A DNA stretch of 64,000 nt from Thermoanaerobacteraceae bacterium (GCA_030016635.1 JASEJQ010000002.1:38382-102381); one strand, 5' to 3'. Counted from the stretch's first letter, positions 43,824 through 54,197 are shown. The notes: generated from the letters alone by a model not told the origin. Made by a program: numbers and translations.

Positions 43824-45805
43824 GCCTCAACACCCCATTTCTCCCTCAGGTACCCAAGGACATATCTTGCAACAGCGAAATAGATAAAGCCGATAACTAT
43901 ACCAAAGACCATGCCGTAGATTGTCCTCTCTATAGAAATACCAAGGGGTGCCCTGAGATGGCTGAATGTATTTACCAGGGATAGCTGCCCTATGCTGGCA
44001 AAAACGCCCCAGACAAAACTCCATTCTCTTCTGAACCCCTGATAGACAAACCCAAGCATAAGTATAAGCGCAGGATAGCCGACAAGGAATTCCTTCTCCC
44101 TCGGCCTGGCCACCAGTGTATGCTCCAGTAAAGAACGGAACTGCAGCTCTAAATCACTCACACCCACTGCAGGGTTATTGCCGGTCCTGGAAATGTAAAT
44201 AAACGCAACTGCAGCAGCTATAACAGCCAGGACCACATACCAGACCTTCACATTCAGGTTCAATATATAGGCGATCTTATCCTTCAAGCTCAAATCCTTC
44301 CTGAAATATCGGACAAAATACAGCACCAAGAAGTATACCACCGGGGCCACAAAGGATACTTTGACCCCCCTGAAAAAGTCCAGCTTTAAGAGATATTTGC
44401 TGTCCGCCATTATAGAGGCTATATACAGAGCACCAACCGCTGAAATCAAAGAGGCTCTGATAAAATTGACCACGGTATATGAGACAAACGACCCTTGTTT
44501 TTTCTCACAGACCCTCATTATATAAGCCATAGCTAAGGAAGGAAATATAACCGAAGCTCCTAAGGCCAGGGCCTTTATCCCCAGGTCAAAAAACCTGCTG
44601 TAAAGTGTACCAAATGTTATGAGTGCACCCAATGCCATAAGCCCATAGGCTATCATATTGCTTAGTGGTATGAGGGTATCTAAAAACATTACGCTGCCTG
44701 CAACCACCCCAAGACCTATAACAACCTGCAGAATTCTCGGCACATGATACTCCTTAAACGGTACGATCTTGCCTATTTCCTCTCCTATGTCATCCATGTA
44801 TCCCTTAAAAACAGCTATGGTATCGCCGTAAAACTTCACATTGTATTCCCCTGACTTCTCTGCCCTTATCTCAGGCCTTACATATATCATCCTCACGTTC
44901 CTGTCTATGACTGCCCTGTACCACTTGTCCGCCATTTCAATCTTATCATAGGCTGCCATCTCCCTGTCGGATAGGCTGAAAAGCTTGAATGCGTTATAAC
45001 CGGCCTGCTTGGCAAACTTAGTCATGCCCTCCTGGGTCTCATAGTCTTTATCCACAGGCAGCTCAATTATGCCAAAAGCAATCCCTTCCTCCTTAAACCT
45101 CCTGCCGGCATAGTTTATCTTCTCCTCATAGCCCAGTACCTCATCCCCGCCAAACACCACCTGGTCTATATTAAAGTCTTTTAGCATATCAATGTATCTA
45201 TCAATATCAGCATCTCTTAAACCCTCGTAGTTCTCAATCCTGGCTACAGGTATAAGGCCGAAAGACCTTACCAGTTCAAAATCAGCAGTGTCAAATCCAA
45301 GCCCATCAATTTCAACATCCTTGACGGGTTTATTGACGGCAAGGACATAATATTCACCATCTGCACTATATACCACATTATCATACCTCTTTGCAAGGGT
45401 TTCAGACAGAAACTCATAAATGCTTCTATCCCCCGCAAGTATTACAGTGGAATCAGGTAGAAAACCCTCAGTCTCTGTTAAAACCATCTTTAAGGCAGGA
45501 TTATCCGATGTCATGCTTAAGGCCATAGCATCCGGACGGGTTATATATGAGAGCTTCCCTTCACCCTGAAGCCTCTTCAGGGTGACCTCGTTTATGGCTA
45601 TGGAGTTCATCCCTTCAGTCTTGTACTCCCCTATGAGCTCTTCTACGTCCATGTCAGCATAACCGGCAATGGCCTTTAGAGCATACAGGTCACCGGTTAT
45701 CTCAATATTTTTATAGCCACTTTCCACAGCATACCTTCCATAACCGACAAAAAGTGCAACAATGCATGATAAGATGATTATTCCTATAAGTATCCTGTTC
45801 CTCAT
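43820..45805 (-). CDS. DUF5693-family integral membrane protein
   Basis: 661 aa. A signal-anchor helix is followed by a large soluble domain (to about 330) and then ten or so membrane helices to the C-terminus. DUF5693 genes usually sit next to csaB, as here. The soluble part looks like a TIM-barrel (INEVTLKRLQGEG..., VVFGGDEVLGYEEK). Probably involved in wall-polymer assembly or export; function not established. First gene of the operon. A GGCCWGGCC copy lies inside (44103). Confidence 0.8.
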   Translation of the reverse strand: MRNRILIGIIILSCIVALFVGYGRYAVESGYKNIEITGDLYALKAIAGYADMDVEELIGEYKTEGMNSIAINEVTLKRLQGEGKLSYITRPDAMALSMTSDNPALKMVLTETEGFLPDSTVILAGDRSIYEFLSETLAKRYDNVVYSADGEYYVLAVNKPVKDVEIDGLGFDTADFELVRSFGLIPVARIENYEGLRDADIDRYIDMLKDFNIDQVVFGGDEVLGYEEKINYAGRRFKEEGIAFGIIELPVDKDYETQEGMTKFAKQAGYNAFKLFSLSDREMAAYDKIEMADKWYRAVIDRNVRMIYVRPEIRAEKSGEYNVKFYGDTIAVFKGYMDDIGEEIGKIVPFKEYHVPRILQVVIGLGVVAGSVMFLDTLIPLSNMIAYGLMALGALITFGTLYSRFFDLGIKALALGASVIFPSLAMAYIMRVCEKKQGSFVSYTVVNFIRASLISAVGALYIASIMADSKYLLKLDFFRGVKVSFVAPVVYFLVLYFVRYFRKDLSLKDKIAYILNLNVKVWYVVLAVIAAAVAFIYISRTGNNPAVGVSDLELQFRSLLEHTLVARPREKEFLVGYPALILMLGFVYQGFRREWSFVWGVFASIGQLSLVNTFSHLRAPLGISIERTIYGMVFGIVIGFIYFAVARYVLGYLREKWGVEA

Positions 45806-45876
45806 CAGTCCATCTCCTTGTTTTAAGCTAAGTATATTATACCATTACTTTGCAGATTAAATCGTTAAAAATTAGT

Positions 45877-45908
45877 AAAAAAATAACCGCAATTAATGCG
45901 GCTATTTT
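45877..45908 (-). terminator. Terminator after the 46-kb secreted-protein gene
   Basis: On the minus strand stem AATAGCCGC/GCGGTTATT followed by TTTTTTAC; overlaps the stop codon. One A-C mismatch in the stem. Confidence 0.7.
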
Positions 45909-46360
45909 GAATATTGACCCCTCACCATAAAAACTGCAGCTGTCTTTGCCACGACACCCCTGCCGTCTGACCTGGGGGCTATGAGCAGATGGTTCGACGG
46001 GATCGGTGTACCACTTACCAGGTCTTTTCCGCCTGTGACATCGGATAGTCCGTTAGGGGTTGGAGAATATATGGTCGCTTCTCCTGCCCTTAAGATAATC
46101 TCTGCACCTGCTTCCAGGATAATCTTCTCTCCAGGGTTCAGGTTTACCACTTCCAACTCTGTGCCGCCACCCTGGCCTGCTCTGGAAAGCATATCATCCA
46201 CATACCCTTTAATCTGGCCAAGGGCCTGGTCCACATAGCTTTTAGTGACCACAGGATCTTCCTTAGACCCAGGTACAGGATTTGTATCTGCAAAGGCAAC
46301 CCCAATTACTAAAAATAGGGATAATACAGCCCCTGCTACTACCAGTATTCTTTTCTTCAT
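45902..46360 (-). CDS. Putative secreted protein of unknown family
   Basis: 152 aa from ATG at 46360 (GGGGGAGAGG upstream). Signal peptide (LVVAGAVLSLFLVIGVAFA-DTN), then a coiled segment (SYVDQALGQIKGYVDDMLSR) and a beta-helix-like stretch (LNPGEKIILEAGAEIILRAGEATIY). Similar proteins occur near csaB-type operons in relatives, from memory. It could be a spore- or wall-associated protein. The gene lies 20 nt downstream of the chemotaxis receptor. Confidence 0.7.
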   Translation of the reverse strand: MKKRILVVAGAVLSLFLVIGVAFADTNPVPGSKEDPVVTKSYVDQALGQIKGYVDDMLSRAGQGGGTELEVVNLNPGEKIILEAGAEIILRAGEATIYSPTPNGLSDVTGGKDLVSGTPIPSNHLLIAPRSDGRGVVAKTAAVFMVRGQYSK

Positions 46361-46379
46361 TTCCTCTCCCCCAATATTG

Positions 46380-48386
46380 TTATATTTTAAATCCCTCAAC
46401 TATCTCCTTAAGCCTTTCTGCAGTATCAGAAAGATCTTCGGCTGTTGCACCCAGCTCCTCCATGGTGGCCGACTGTTCCTCAATGGCTGCAGATATATTG
46501 GCGATTTTATCCACCTCATCATTGATATCATCTGTTACACTGGTTATGCTGGCGGTAAGCTCCTCTATGGCAGCGGTCTGGTCCTGGACAGCAGAATCTA
46601 TGTTATACATAGCAGCACCGATACCCTCTATGGCACCTATTATCTCTGCTATGCCATTCCTGGCCGAGTCAGCTTCCGACACCGAGCTGTCCACAGTCTC
46701 CACTGTGACGCTCATGTTCTCTGCCACTTCCCTGGTTATTCTGCTTACATCCTTTATAAGCCTGTCAATGCTTACAGTAGCCTCTCTGGACTCTCCAGCT
46801 AGCTTTCTTATCTCATCAGCAACTACTGCAAAGCCTCTGCCTGCCTCACCTGCCCTGGCTGCTTCTATGGCAGCATTGAGTGACAGCAGGTTGGTCTGGT
46901 CAGCTATATCCGCTATCGTTCCTGTAAAGCCGGTAATCTTTTTCATCACATCCATAAGTTCTTTAATAGATGCCGATGTCCTATCCACTGACTCCTTTAT
47001 AGTATTGACCTTGTTTATAATATTCTCCAGGACACCTATTGCAGCCTTAGCCTTCTCTTCTCCCTGGACACCGCCCTCTAAGGCCTGCTGTGTGCTCAGG
47101 ACAACTGCCTGAGCATTGGATGCCACATTATCAGTAACAGCCTTGGCCTGGTTGAGGTTTTCTGCATTGGTGGTTGATGTAGAGGCTATACTCTCGGCCT
47201 GGCTGGATATCTCCTGCACCGAGGCACTTACTTCCTCAACTGCTGCGGCCAGGCCTTCTGACATGCCTGAGACACTGTTTGACGTCTCAACAATCCTCTT
47301 TACCAGCTCACCAATCCTCTCCATCATTTTGTTAAAGCTCCCTGCCAGGTTTCCAAACTCATCAATAGCTTTCGTTTGAACCCTGACCGTTAGGTCTCCC
47401 TCCTGGGCCTGGCCCATGGCCTTCATCACCTTAGTGAGCTCACTGGAGAACTGTCTGGAGATAAAGAAGGCGATTATAAAGGCAAATATGGCAAATGCTA
47501 TAATGACATATAAGGTTACATACATTATATATGAACCTGCAGCCGTAAAATCAGATTGAGACAGACCGCGGGCAATAATCCAGCCTGTGATGGGTATGGT
47601 ATCGTAGAAAACTACCATGTCCTTGCCAAGGATTTTTTCATTAAAATGTCCCGTCTCGTCCTGCAGTTTATCAAAAAGGGACTTGTCCATCTGGTTTAAG
47701 ATCTGCGCCTTATCATTATGATACAATAAGGTGCCCAGCTTGTCCACCATGGAAATAAAACCATCATCTTCCATCTGTCCTTCCAAGAGTCTTGTAAAGT
47801 ATTCAAGCCTGTATGTAATAACAGTAGCGCCTATGGTGAGTCCATTATCATCCTTGACAGGGACAGACATGGTTACAATTGGTATCGTCTGGCCGCCGTT
47901 TCGATATGCTGTTGGAGAAGAGATATCATAGCTGGAACCCATCATGATGTTTTTGAAATAACTGGCCTTGGACATGTCCATACCTACGCTTGTCCCACCA
48001 ATGGAGTCAGCCACTACAAGCCCATTTTTTGCTATGATGGATATGCTGACAATGTCGCTGCCCGAACCCTCAATGAAGTGTTTGAAAGAGGTGTTAATAT
48101 CATCTATGTATCTTTCCTTTGTGGTCTCATCACCCGAATTGCTGGCCTCTATGTACCTTATAATCTCAGCATTTCCAGCAGTATTGGCCAGCATAGTTTT
48201 TATGTTTGTAAAGTTGGTCTCAATGACATTCTTTATCCCGTTTATAGTAGCATTGGCCTCATCTACATTTGCTTGATATAGACTGTTATATGATATGTAA
48301 TAGGCCACACCACCCAGAATTACAAGTGGTATTATAGACAGAAGCAAAAAAAATACGGTAAGCCTTATCATTACATTTCTTCTCAA
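46380..48386 (-). CDS. Methyl-accepting chemotaxis protein
   Basis: 668 aa. Membrane helix at about 7-30, an extracellular dCache-type sensor to ~290, a second helix at ~290-312, HAMP domain, then a cytoplasmic signaling domain with hairpin tip ([28 protein letters not shown]) and methylation helices rich in Ala/Glu/Gln. Transduces small-molecule signals to CheA. No che genes in the window. Ligand unknown. Confidence 0.92.
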   Translation of the reverse strand: MRRNVMIRLTVFFLLLSIIPLVILGGVAYYISYNSLYQANVDEANATINGIKNVIETNFTNIKTMLANTAGNAEIIRYIEASNSGDETTKERYIDDINTSFKHFIEGSGSDIVSISIIAKNGLVVADSIGGTSVGMDMSKASYFKNIMMGSSYDISSPTAYRNGGQTIPIVTMSVPVKDDNGLTIGATVITYRLEYFTRLLEGQMEDDGFISMVDKLGTLLYHNDKAQILNQMDKSLFDKLQDETGHFNEKILGKDMVVFYDTIPITGWIIARGLSQSDFTAAGSYIMYVTLYVIIAFAIFAFIIAFFISRQFSSELTKVMKAMGQAQEGDLTVRVQTKAIDEFGNLAGSFNKMMERIGELVKRIVETSNSVSGMSEGLAAAVEEVSASVQEISSQAESIASTSTTNAENLNQAKAVTDNVASNAQAVVLSTQQALEGGVQGEEKAKAAIGVLENIINKVNTIKESVDRTSASIKELMDVMKKITGFTGTIADIADQTNLLSLNAAIEAARAGEAGRGFAVVADEIRKLAGESREATVSIDRLIKDVSRITREVAENMSVTVETVDSSVSEADSARNGIAEIIGAIEGIGAAMYNIDSAVQDQTAAIEELTASITSVTDDINDEVDKIANISAAIEEQSATMEELGATAEDLSDTAERLKEIVEGFKI

Positions 48387-48404
48387 TTTTATCCCCTCTC
48401 TTGT

Positions 48405-48436
48405 ATATAAAAATAACAGGTATTCGTAAGAATACC
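48405..48436 (-). terminator. Terminator after ndoA
   Basis: On the minus strand GGTATTC/GAATACC (48419-48425 with 48430-48436) followed by TGTTATTTTTA. Confidence 0.7.
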
Positions 48437-48446
48437 CCCTTAATAC

Positions 48447-48797
48447 TTAGAAATCAACAAGACCCAGGCTTATTTCCAATGCCTTATTAACCTTTTCCAT
48501 TATGTCGTTTTCAAAGTGCGCTATCTTTTCCCTCAGTCTCTTTTTATCTATTGTCCTTACCTGCTCTAATAGTATTACAGAATCTTTTGCAAGACCATAT
48601 TCAGTGCCTTCAATTTCCACATGGGTTGGGAGTCTGGCTTTATTTATTTGAGAGGTGATAGCCGCAACTATGATGGTAGGGCTGTACTTGTTGCCTATAT
48701 CGTTTTGTATGATAAGTACAGGCCTTACGCCACCTTGCTCCGACCCTATGACGGGACTGAGGTCAGCGTAATAAACATCGCCGCGCCTAATATTCAT
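48447..48797 (-). CDS. ndoA: Type II toxin NdoA/EndoA (MazF/PemK family endoribonuclease)
   Basis: 116 aa from ATG at 48797 by homology to the usual start, though the gene could begin at GTG 48806. Motif block [20 protein letters not shown] and [17 protein letters not shown] are diagnostic. It cleaves mRNA (UACAU sites in B. subtilis) and is neutralised by the antitoxin immediately upstream. The reading frames overlap by a few bases at the GTGA junction. Confidence 0.93.
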   Translation of the reverse strand: MNIRRGDVYYADLSPVIGSEQGGVRPVLIIQNDIGNKYSPTIIVAAITSQINKARLPTHVEIEGTEYGLAKDSVILLEQVRTIDKKRLREKIAHFENDIMEKVNKALEISLGLVDF

Positions 48798-48802
48798 ACC
48801 GT

Positions 48803-49072
48803 TCACTTTGCCAATCGATTTTCATAAGAATTGAGGCACTCGTTTTCTGCTGTAAATCCCAACTCAGCCATTTCTAAGTTAATGGCCGCCATCTCCATGT
48901 ATCCTTTTTTCATACTCTCCCTGATCTGTTTTTTCTTCTTCTCGCTGATGTACAGTTTCATCGCTTCCCTTATGAATTCGCTTCTGTTTCTATTCTCCAT
49001 AGAAGCCAGGAGGTCCACCTCCTCAAGCAGGCTCTCTGGAAGACTTACAAGTATCCTTTTAGTCTCACCCAC
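48803..49072 (-). CDS. ndoAI: Antitoxin NdoAI/EndoAI (ribbon-helix-helix)
   Basis: About 89 aa from GTG at 49072 (GGGGAGG site upstream). An N-terminal RHH DNA-binding fold: [20 protein letters not shown] and [18 protein letters not shown], with a C-terminal toxin-binding tail. Binds NdoA and autoregulates. Located between alr and ndoA, the classic Firmicute order. Confidence 0.9.
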   Translation of the reverse strand: MGETKRILVSLPESLLEEVDLLASMENRNRSEFIREAMKLYISEKKKKQIRESMKKGYMEMAAINLEMAELGFTAENECLNSYENRLAK

Positions 49073-49157
49073 TCTAAAACCTCCCCGAACCATATACTTG
49101 ATTATATATTACTGTATATAATTATGTCAATAGAATAGGATATTATACCAGTATCTG

Positions 49158-50312
49158 TTATAATAAATAATTCGTGACCTTTATTACTTTTCCTCCCTTA
49201 ATATATATTCTTGGAACCCTCCTGGATATTCCACATAATATTTCATAACTTATAGTTCCTATGTCATTGGCTATGTCATCAGCATCAATCTTTTTACCGT
49301 TGGATGCGCCCATGAGGATGACCTCATCCCCCACCCTTACGTCATTTATGTCTGTGACATCAACCATGCACTGGTCCATGCATATCCTGCCTACAACATC
49401 AGCTATTTCCCCATTTACAATGACCTTCGCCTTTCCCGAACGGAGTCTGACATAACCGTCAGCATATCCAACAGGTATAGTGGCTATAACGCTCTCCCTT
49501 TGAGTTGTAAATGTCCTGCCATAGCTGATACTGCTGCCAGCAGGTACTCTCTTTACAAAAGATACAGTAGTCTTAAGGCTCATTACTGGTATGATGTCCA
49601 CTGTGTGCTTTACTTCATCCGATGGATAATAGCCGTATGTCATTATCCCTGCTCTTACCATATCAAGCCTCATGTCTGGCAAGTCCAGTATGGCCGCGCT
49701 GTTTGATACGTGTTTTACCGGTATTTCTATACCCCTCTTTTTAAGACCATCTACCACCTCCATATATCTTTCAAACTGCTGATTGGTATAGGACTTGTCC
49801 TCGATGTCAGCAACGGCAAAATGGGTAAACAGACCCTCTATCTCTATGTTTTTAAGAAGCGACATCTTTTCTATATCGCTTATTGCCTTATCCCTATTGG
49901 TATATCCCAGTCTGCCCATACCTGTATCAAGCTTTACATGGATTTTTGCCATTTTGTTTAAAGAAGAGGCAACCTCATTAAGTTTTAATGCTGTATCATA
50001 GTCAAACACAGTAAGGGTTATGTCGTCCTTTACTGCTTTTTCTATCTGCTCTAAAGGTGTATATCCCAGTATAAGTATGGGCGCATTGATACCTGCACTT
50101 CTAAGTTCAAGTGCCTCGTCTAAGAAAGCTACAGCTAGCCTTGTGGCACCTGCCTCTAAGGCTACAGGGGCCAGTTCGCAGGACCCATGACCGTAAGCAT
50201 TGGCCTTTATTACCGCACATACCTCAGCATCTTTTACCCATTCTTTGATATTCTTTATATTGCTATGATAGGCATCCAGATCTATTTCTACATATGTCGG
50301 CCTTATGTCCAA
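49158..50312 (-). CDS. alr: Alanine racemase
   Basis: 384 aa. PLP-binding Lys36 in CAVIKANAYGHG, conserved EGLFTHFAVAD, and SYGRTFTTQRESVIATIPVGYADG with catalytic Tyr. Supplies D-alanine for peptidoglycan. Operon with nnrDE (14 nt) and acpS upstream, ndoAI-ndoA downstream. Confidence 0.95.
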   Translation of the reverse strand: MDIRPTYVEIDLDAYHSNIKNIKEWVKDAEVCAVIKANAYGHGSCELAPVALEAGATRLAVAFLDEALELRSAGINAPILILGYTPLEQIEKAVKDDITLTVFDYDTALKLNEVASSLNKMAKIHVKLDTGMGRLGYTNRDKAISDIEKMSLLKNIEIEGLFTHFAVADIEDKSYTNQQFERYMEVVDGLKKRGIEIPVKHVSNSAAILDLPDMRLDMVRAGIMTYGYYPSDEVKHTVDIIPVMSLKTTVSFVKRVPAGSSISYGRTFTTQRESVIATIPVGYADGYVRLRSGKAKVIVNGEIADVVGRICMDQCMVDVTDINDVRVGDEVILMGASNGKKIDADDIANDIGTISYEILCGISRRVPRIYIKGGKVIKVTNYLL

Positions 50313-50325
50313 TTCAAATTACCTC

Positions 50326-51870
50326 CTATACTATAGTCTCTTTTTTTAATGCATTAATTGCAGCAGGGATATATAAGGCTATATCCGTAGCTGTCATGCC
50401 GTATTCACCTCTTTTTTCTACAAGCATGTCACCGGCCAGGCCGTGTATATATGTTCCCAGTATAGCAGCATCAGTAATGCTAAACCCCTGGCCAATAAAC
50501 CCTGCAATCACTCCGGTAAGCACATCGCCGCTCCCGGCGGTAGCCATCCCGGGATTGCCTGTGGGCGAGATATAGTACCTATTCTCAGCGGCTATAACCG
50601 TCCTGGCACCCTTCAGGACACATGCAGCCTTATATCTACGGGTAAAATCCCTTGTGCTGCTTATCCTGTCATCATTTATCTCCTCTGTCTTTCTGTTGGT
50701 AAGCCTGGCCATCTCTCCGGGATGGGGTGTCACCACTACAGAGGCCTTTGATTTAAGTAAAAGTGATGGATCTATGTTGTTAAGGCCGTCGGCATCTATC
50801 ACCATTGGCAGCGGACAGTTCCTTATAAGGCCATCCATAAAGGCCTTCACCGACCCACCCATGCCCAGGCCAGGCCCTACAGCCACCACATCAAAACGGT
50901 CTATCTTCGTCAGGACCTCATCTAAAGCCCCTTTACCCAGATACCCATCCTCATCGCAAAGAGCAATGGGTATTACCTCTAATGTCCTACCTGAGACCAT
51001 ACCTGCTATACAGGATGGCACAGCCATGGTGACAAGCCCTGCCCCACTCTTTAATGCCGCCAGTGAACTTATCACAGGGGCACCTATAAAGTCCTTAGAA
51101 CCGCCTATAACAAGGACATGTCCATAATTGCCCTTATGAGTGTCCTTTTCCCTATCCTTTATAAATGGCAACTCTTCCCGGGTGAGCAGTCTCCCGGCAG
51201 GATTTACCTCTTCTACTGTCCTTGCGGGATACCCTATATCCGCCACGACAAGCCTTCCCGTATATTCCGCTCCCGGGTATATCACCTCTCCAACCTTAGG
51301 GTAGCCAAATGTCACTGTGATATCCGATTTAACTGCAACCCCCATAGGCCTCCCGGTGTCAGAATTAAGCCCGGATGGTATGTCCACAGACACCACTGGT
51401 TTGTCCATCGTATTTATAAATTCAATGAGGTCTCTATTAATACCCCTTACCTCTCCCTTGATACCTGTCCCCAGTATGGCGTCAATAATCACGTCGCTCT
51501 CCCTTACCTGCTTTTCTATAAACTTAATGCTCTCTTTCTGTGTCACCTCTGCAATGTAGCCTCCTACACCCCTGAGGACACTCAGGTTAATCCCGGCATC
51601 GCCACCTATCTCTTCCATGGTACCTGACAGAAACACATAGCATTCGGCACCCTTCTGTATCAAGAGGTGCGACAGGGCCAGGCCATCACCCCCATTGTTG
51701 CCTCTTCCGCAAAATACTGCAAACCTCCTTCCCTTTACATCACCAAGGCTTTTTTCTATCTCGGCTAAGACTGATAAGGCAGCATGCTCCATGAGCACCA
51801 CTCCCGGTATCCCTATCTCCTCAATAGCTATCCTGTCTACATTCCTCATCTCCTCCGCAGTCAGAATATA
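50326..51870 (-). CDS. nnrDE: Bifunctional NAD(P)H-hydrate epimerase/ADP-dependent dehydratase
   Basis: 514 aa from ATG at 51870 (GGAGG upstream). The N-terminal epimerase domain (MYILTAEEMRNVDRIAIEEIG; CGRGNNGGDGLALSHLL) is followed by the dehydratase domain (GHVLVIGGSKDFIGAPVISSLAALKSGAGL; VVTPHPGEMARL; GNPGMATAGSGDVLTGVIAG). Repairs hydrated NAD(P)H. Located between acpS and alr. Contains four GGCCWGGCC copies if the tail is included (50444, 50878, 51676). Confidence 0.93.
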   Translation of the reverse strand, partial: YILTAEEMRNVDRIAIEEIGIPGVVLMEHAALSVLAEIEKSLGDVKGRRFAVFCGRGNNGGDGLALSHLLIQKGAECYVFLSGTMEEIGGDAGINLSVLRGVGGYIAEVTQKESIKFIEKQVRESDVIIDAILGTGIKGEVRGINRDLIEFINTMDKPVVSVDIPSGLNSDTGRPMGVAVKSDITVTFGYPKVGEVIYPGAEYTGRLVVADIGYPARTVEEVNPAGRLLTREELPFIKDREKDTHKGNYGHVLVIGGSKDFIGAPVISSLAALKSGAGLVTMAVPSCIAGMVSGRTLEVIPIALCDEDGYLGKGALDEVLTKIDRFDVVAVGPGLGMGGSVKAFMDGLIRNCPLPMVIDADGLNNIDPSLLLKSKASVVVTPHPGEMARLTNRKTEEINDDRISSTRDFTRRYKAACVLKGARTVIAAENRYYISPTGNPGMATAGSGDVLTGVIAGFIGQGFSITDAAILGTYIHGLAGDMLVEKRGEYGMTATDIALYIPAAINALKKETIV

Positions 51871-51874
51871 CATA

Positions 51875-52240
51875 TCACTCGCCTCCTTCCGCCACTGCAA
51901 AGGCCACTGCGTAATCATCCGAATGGCTTATAGACAAAGAAACTCTCTTTATGCCCAATGACTCAGCCTTACGCCTGGCATTTCCCCATAATTTCACCTC
52001 AGGCCTCCCTCCCCTGAGAACTTCTATATCCTTGAGCTTTATATCGCTGAGGCCTCCTATACACTTGGATACTGCCTCTTTAGCTGCAAAACCTGCCGCA
52101 ATATGTTCAGCCTTGAGTTTCTTCTCAAAAAAATATGACCTTTCCCTTTCTGTAAAAAACCGTTCTACAAAGGCAGGATGCCTCTCCAGTGTCCTTTTCA
52201 CTCTTTTTATCTCTACAATATCCACACCTGTATAAAACAA
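51875..52240 (-). CDS. acpS: Holo-[acyl-carrier-protein] synthase
   Basis: 121 aa from TTG at 52240, with GGAGGT upstream. Family motifs: GVDIVEIKRV near the start, FTERERSYFFEKK, HIAAGFAAKEAVSKCIG and SISHSDDYAVAFA. Attaches 4'-phosphopantetheine to acyl carrier protein. Overlaps or touches nnrDE start region (51870-51875), consistent with an acpS-nnrDE-alr operon. Confidence 0.92.
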   Translation of the reverse strand: MFYTGVDIVEIKRVKRTLERHPAFVERFFTERERSYFFEKKLKAEHIAAGFAAKEAVSKCIGGLSDIKLKDIEVLRGGRPEVKLWGNARRKAESLGIKRVSLSISHSDDYAVAFAVAEGGE

Positions 52241-52300
52241 AATTTTTACCTCCAAAAACTCATATATTATTATTTTCTATATTTCTTTCCAAAATCCTTC

Positions 52301-52331
52301 AAAAAAAATAAAAGTGGTTTTACCCACTTTT
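52301..52331 (-). terminator. Terminator of the DUF6514-like gene
   Basis: On the minus strand AAAGTGG/CCACTTT stem (52311-52317 with 52324-52330) followed by TATTTTTTTT. Overlaps the end of the upstream gene. Confidence 0.8.
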
Positions 52332-52695
52332 ATATCGCCATCTTATATATTTTTTGCTCCATCCTGTCAAAATCAGCTATATAGCCCTCAATCTGTTCCT
52401 CCATAATGTCAATTAAGTGTATTGGAGAGAGGAACATGTCTGCAAAGTAGTTTATAAGTTCCACAACTTTATCACCATACGGACTAATATTTTCGTACAT
52501 CTCCCTTTCCTCATCAACCTTTTTCCCATTTCTGTATGTTTCGCTCATAACTTCTATTCCGTAGGAGGGCAAGACCAATTTTTCCCCTTCATAGTCCAAG
52601 GTGAGCTCACCTGAGACAAGATAATAGGTCAGGGATATTATCTCGCCTCTCTCCTCAATTGTCCTTGCATTGTTCGCAATCTTTTTTTTGGTCAT
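52330..52695 (-). CDS. DUF6514-like hypothetical protein
   Basis: 121 aa, ATG at 52695 with GGAGGA upstream. Contains LTYYLVSGELTLDYEGEKLVLPSYGIEV, then ENISPYGDKVVELINYFADMFLSPIHLIDIMEEQI. From memory this matches a small clostridial family of unknown function. No signal peptide or membrane segment. Possibly sporulation related but nothing here shows it. Confidence 0.65.
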   Translation of the reverse strand: MTKKKIANNARTIEERGEIISLTYYLVSGELTLDYEGEKLVLPSYGIEVMSETYRNGKKVDEEREMYENISPYGDKVVELINYFADMFLSPIHLIDIMEEQIEGYIADFDRMEQKIYKMAI

Positions 52696-53174
52696 ACCAT
52701 TTCCTCCTCTTGAATTTTTTGTCTTCCTTTATTTTCTATTGTATCTATTCTATAAAAATTGCATTTTTCCTTTTTATCCTTCAATTTTTCGAATGACTAA
52801 AATCGACCTAAAGCTGCTTTAAATGCAGGTCTTTAAGTGATTTGATATATTTTGCACAAAAATTTATGTCGAAAATTGGACAAAGGATTACATATTTGTC
52901 TAATAAATTTATCAAAATATTATCCCCCTAACTCGAGGGGTAATATTACTAATAAATATATTTTAAATAAATTATTCATTCATTTAAGATACTATCTGCT
53001 TGTCAGTCCCGAGGATATGCTGCTCGTCTATTGTGTCAATGCCCAGCTTGAATTCGTCTCTCCATTTTATCATCTGTATCTCTCCTTTTTTCTAATGATC
53101 GTATCCAGTACAAATTTACCAAGCCGGGATGTTATATGCCAGGTATTTAAGGCTTATTGCAACATAATCATAAT
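52696..53174. other. Intergenic region with a hairpin and a hemerythrin remnant
   Basis: Contains the remnant at 52984-53073 and a hairpin (CCCCT/AGGGG, 52923-52940) that may end the SDR transcript. The rest is AT-rich with no gene that I can support. Confidence 0.4.
52984..53073 (-). pseudogene. Bacteriohemerythrin remnant, first 19 residues only
   Basis: ATG at 53073 follows AAGGAGAG. The product begins IKWRDEFKLGIDTIDEQH, the highly conserved N-terminus of a bacterial hemerythrin, then changes to ILGTDKQIVS and stops at codon 30. The rest of the four-helix oxygen/metal-binding protein is missing. Decay or deletion is the simplest reading. Confidence 0.55.
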
Positions 53175-53963
53175 TTAATTTTTACTAAATGCCTTTGAAA
53201 CGAGGTAGTCGGCCAGGCCAGGCCAGAGCCTTGTGATAAAAGCCAGCACCCAATCTGACCTCGTTATGTATATATCCCTCCTGCCCTTTTCTATACCTGA
53301 TATAATGTGTGAAGCCACAAACTCCGGAGATACCCTGGAAAGCCTTGGCTCATTTGCTGGGTAGCCCTCTCCCAGAACATTCTCGCGAAAGCTGGTCGTA
53401 GCAGACCCCGGAAAGACATTAATCACCTTAATCCCATAGGGAGCCAGTTCTAATCGAGCTGTATCTGCCAGAGACATGAGTGCTGCCTTCGTTGCTGAAT
53501 AACCACCGATATTAGGAGCGGGTCTTACAGCACCCAGGGAGCATATGTTTACTATTACACCCCCATTCTGCCTTTCAAAAATAGGTAAGACGTTTTGCAT
53601 CATATATAAAGGTCCAAACAGGTTCACCCTCATCGCTCTCTCAAGGTCTTCAGACTTTATGTCTTTGATTCTGGCCCTCAGGCCAATCCCAGCATTGTTT
53701 ATGAGGACATCGATCCTGCCAAATTGTCTATAGCCCTCATCGACCAGATTTTTTACCATATCCTCGTCGGATACATCAGCAGGAAATAAAAAAAACCGGC
53801 CCTTATATGCTGATAGCTCATTCTCAAGTTTAGATAGCTCGTCCTTTGACCTGGCGGTTAAAATCAGATATGTATTCTTGCCTATCAGTTCTCTTGCTAT
53901 GGCCAGGCCTATTCCTCTGGTAGCCCCGGTTATAAGCACAACCTTTTTATCCCAGAAACCCAT
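53175..53963 (-). CDS. Short-chain dehydrogenase/reductase (YqjQ type)
   Basis: 262 aa. Classical SDR: Rossmann GATRGIGLAIARELIG near residue 12, NNAGIGLRARIKDI, catalytic Ser and YSATKAALM (Tyr, Lys), PGSATTSFRENVL. Substrate unknown; similar enzymes act on lipids or carbonyl compounds. The DUF2007-like gene is 4 nt upstream and overlaps in transcription. Several palindrome copies lie inside. Confidence 0.88.
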   Translation of the reverse strand: MGFWDKKVVLITGATRGIGLAIARELIGKNTYLILTARSKDELSKLENELSAYKGRFFLFPADVSDEDMVKNLVDEGYRQFGRIDVLINNAGIGLRARIKDIKSEDLERAMRVNLFGPLYMMQNVLPIFERQNGGVIVNICSLGAVRPAPNIGGYSATKAALMSLADTARLELAPYGIKVINVFPGSATTSFRENVLGEGYPANEPRLSRVSPEFVASHIISGIEKGRRDIYITRSDWVLAFITRLWPGLADYLVSKAFSKN

Positions 53964-53966
53964 GAT

Positions 53967-54197
53967 TTACTCCCTTCCATCAGTCCTTATATCTGATAAA
54001 ATCTGCATAATCTCATCCCTGTAATCCTCAAACGAGGCCACATATCCCCACCCCTCAACAATCTGAAAGATACCGTCATACACAGCATCATGATAAGACC
54101 TTATAGCATAGGGTATTCCCCGTTCCTTCAAGGTCTCTTCGAGCAGTCTATCCTCTATCTCATTATCCAGAACCGCTATCTTTACATAGTTATCCAT
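53967..54197 (-). CDS. DUF2007-like small protein (putative signal transducing type)
   Basis: 76 aa from ATG at 54197, with AAAGGAG 12 nt upstream. Sequence VKIAVLDNEIEDRLLEETLKERGIPYAIRSYHDAVYDG has the shape of DUF2007/PII-like small proteins. Upstream of the SDR gene. The interval 54222-54489 holds no supported gene. Confidence 0.6.
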   Translation of the reverse strand: MDNYVKIAVLDNEIEDRLLEETLKERGIPYAIRSYHDAVYDGIFQIVEGWGYVASFEDYRDEIMQILSDIRTDGRE

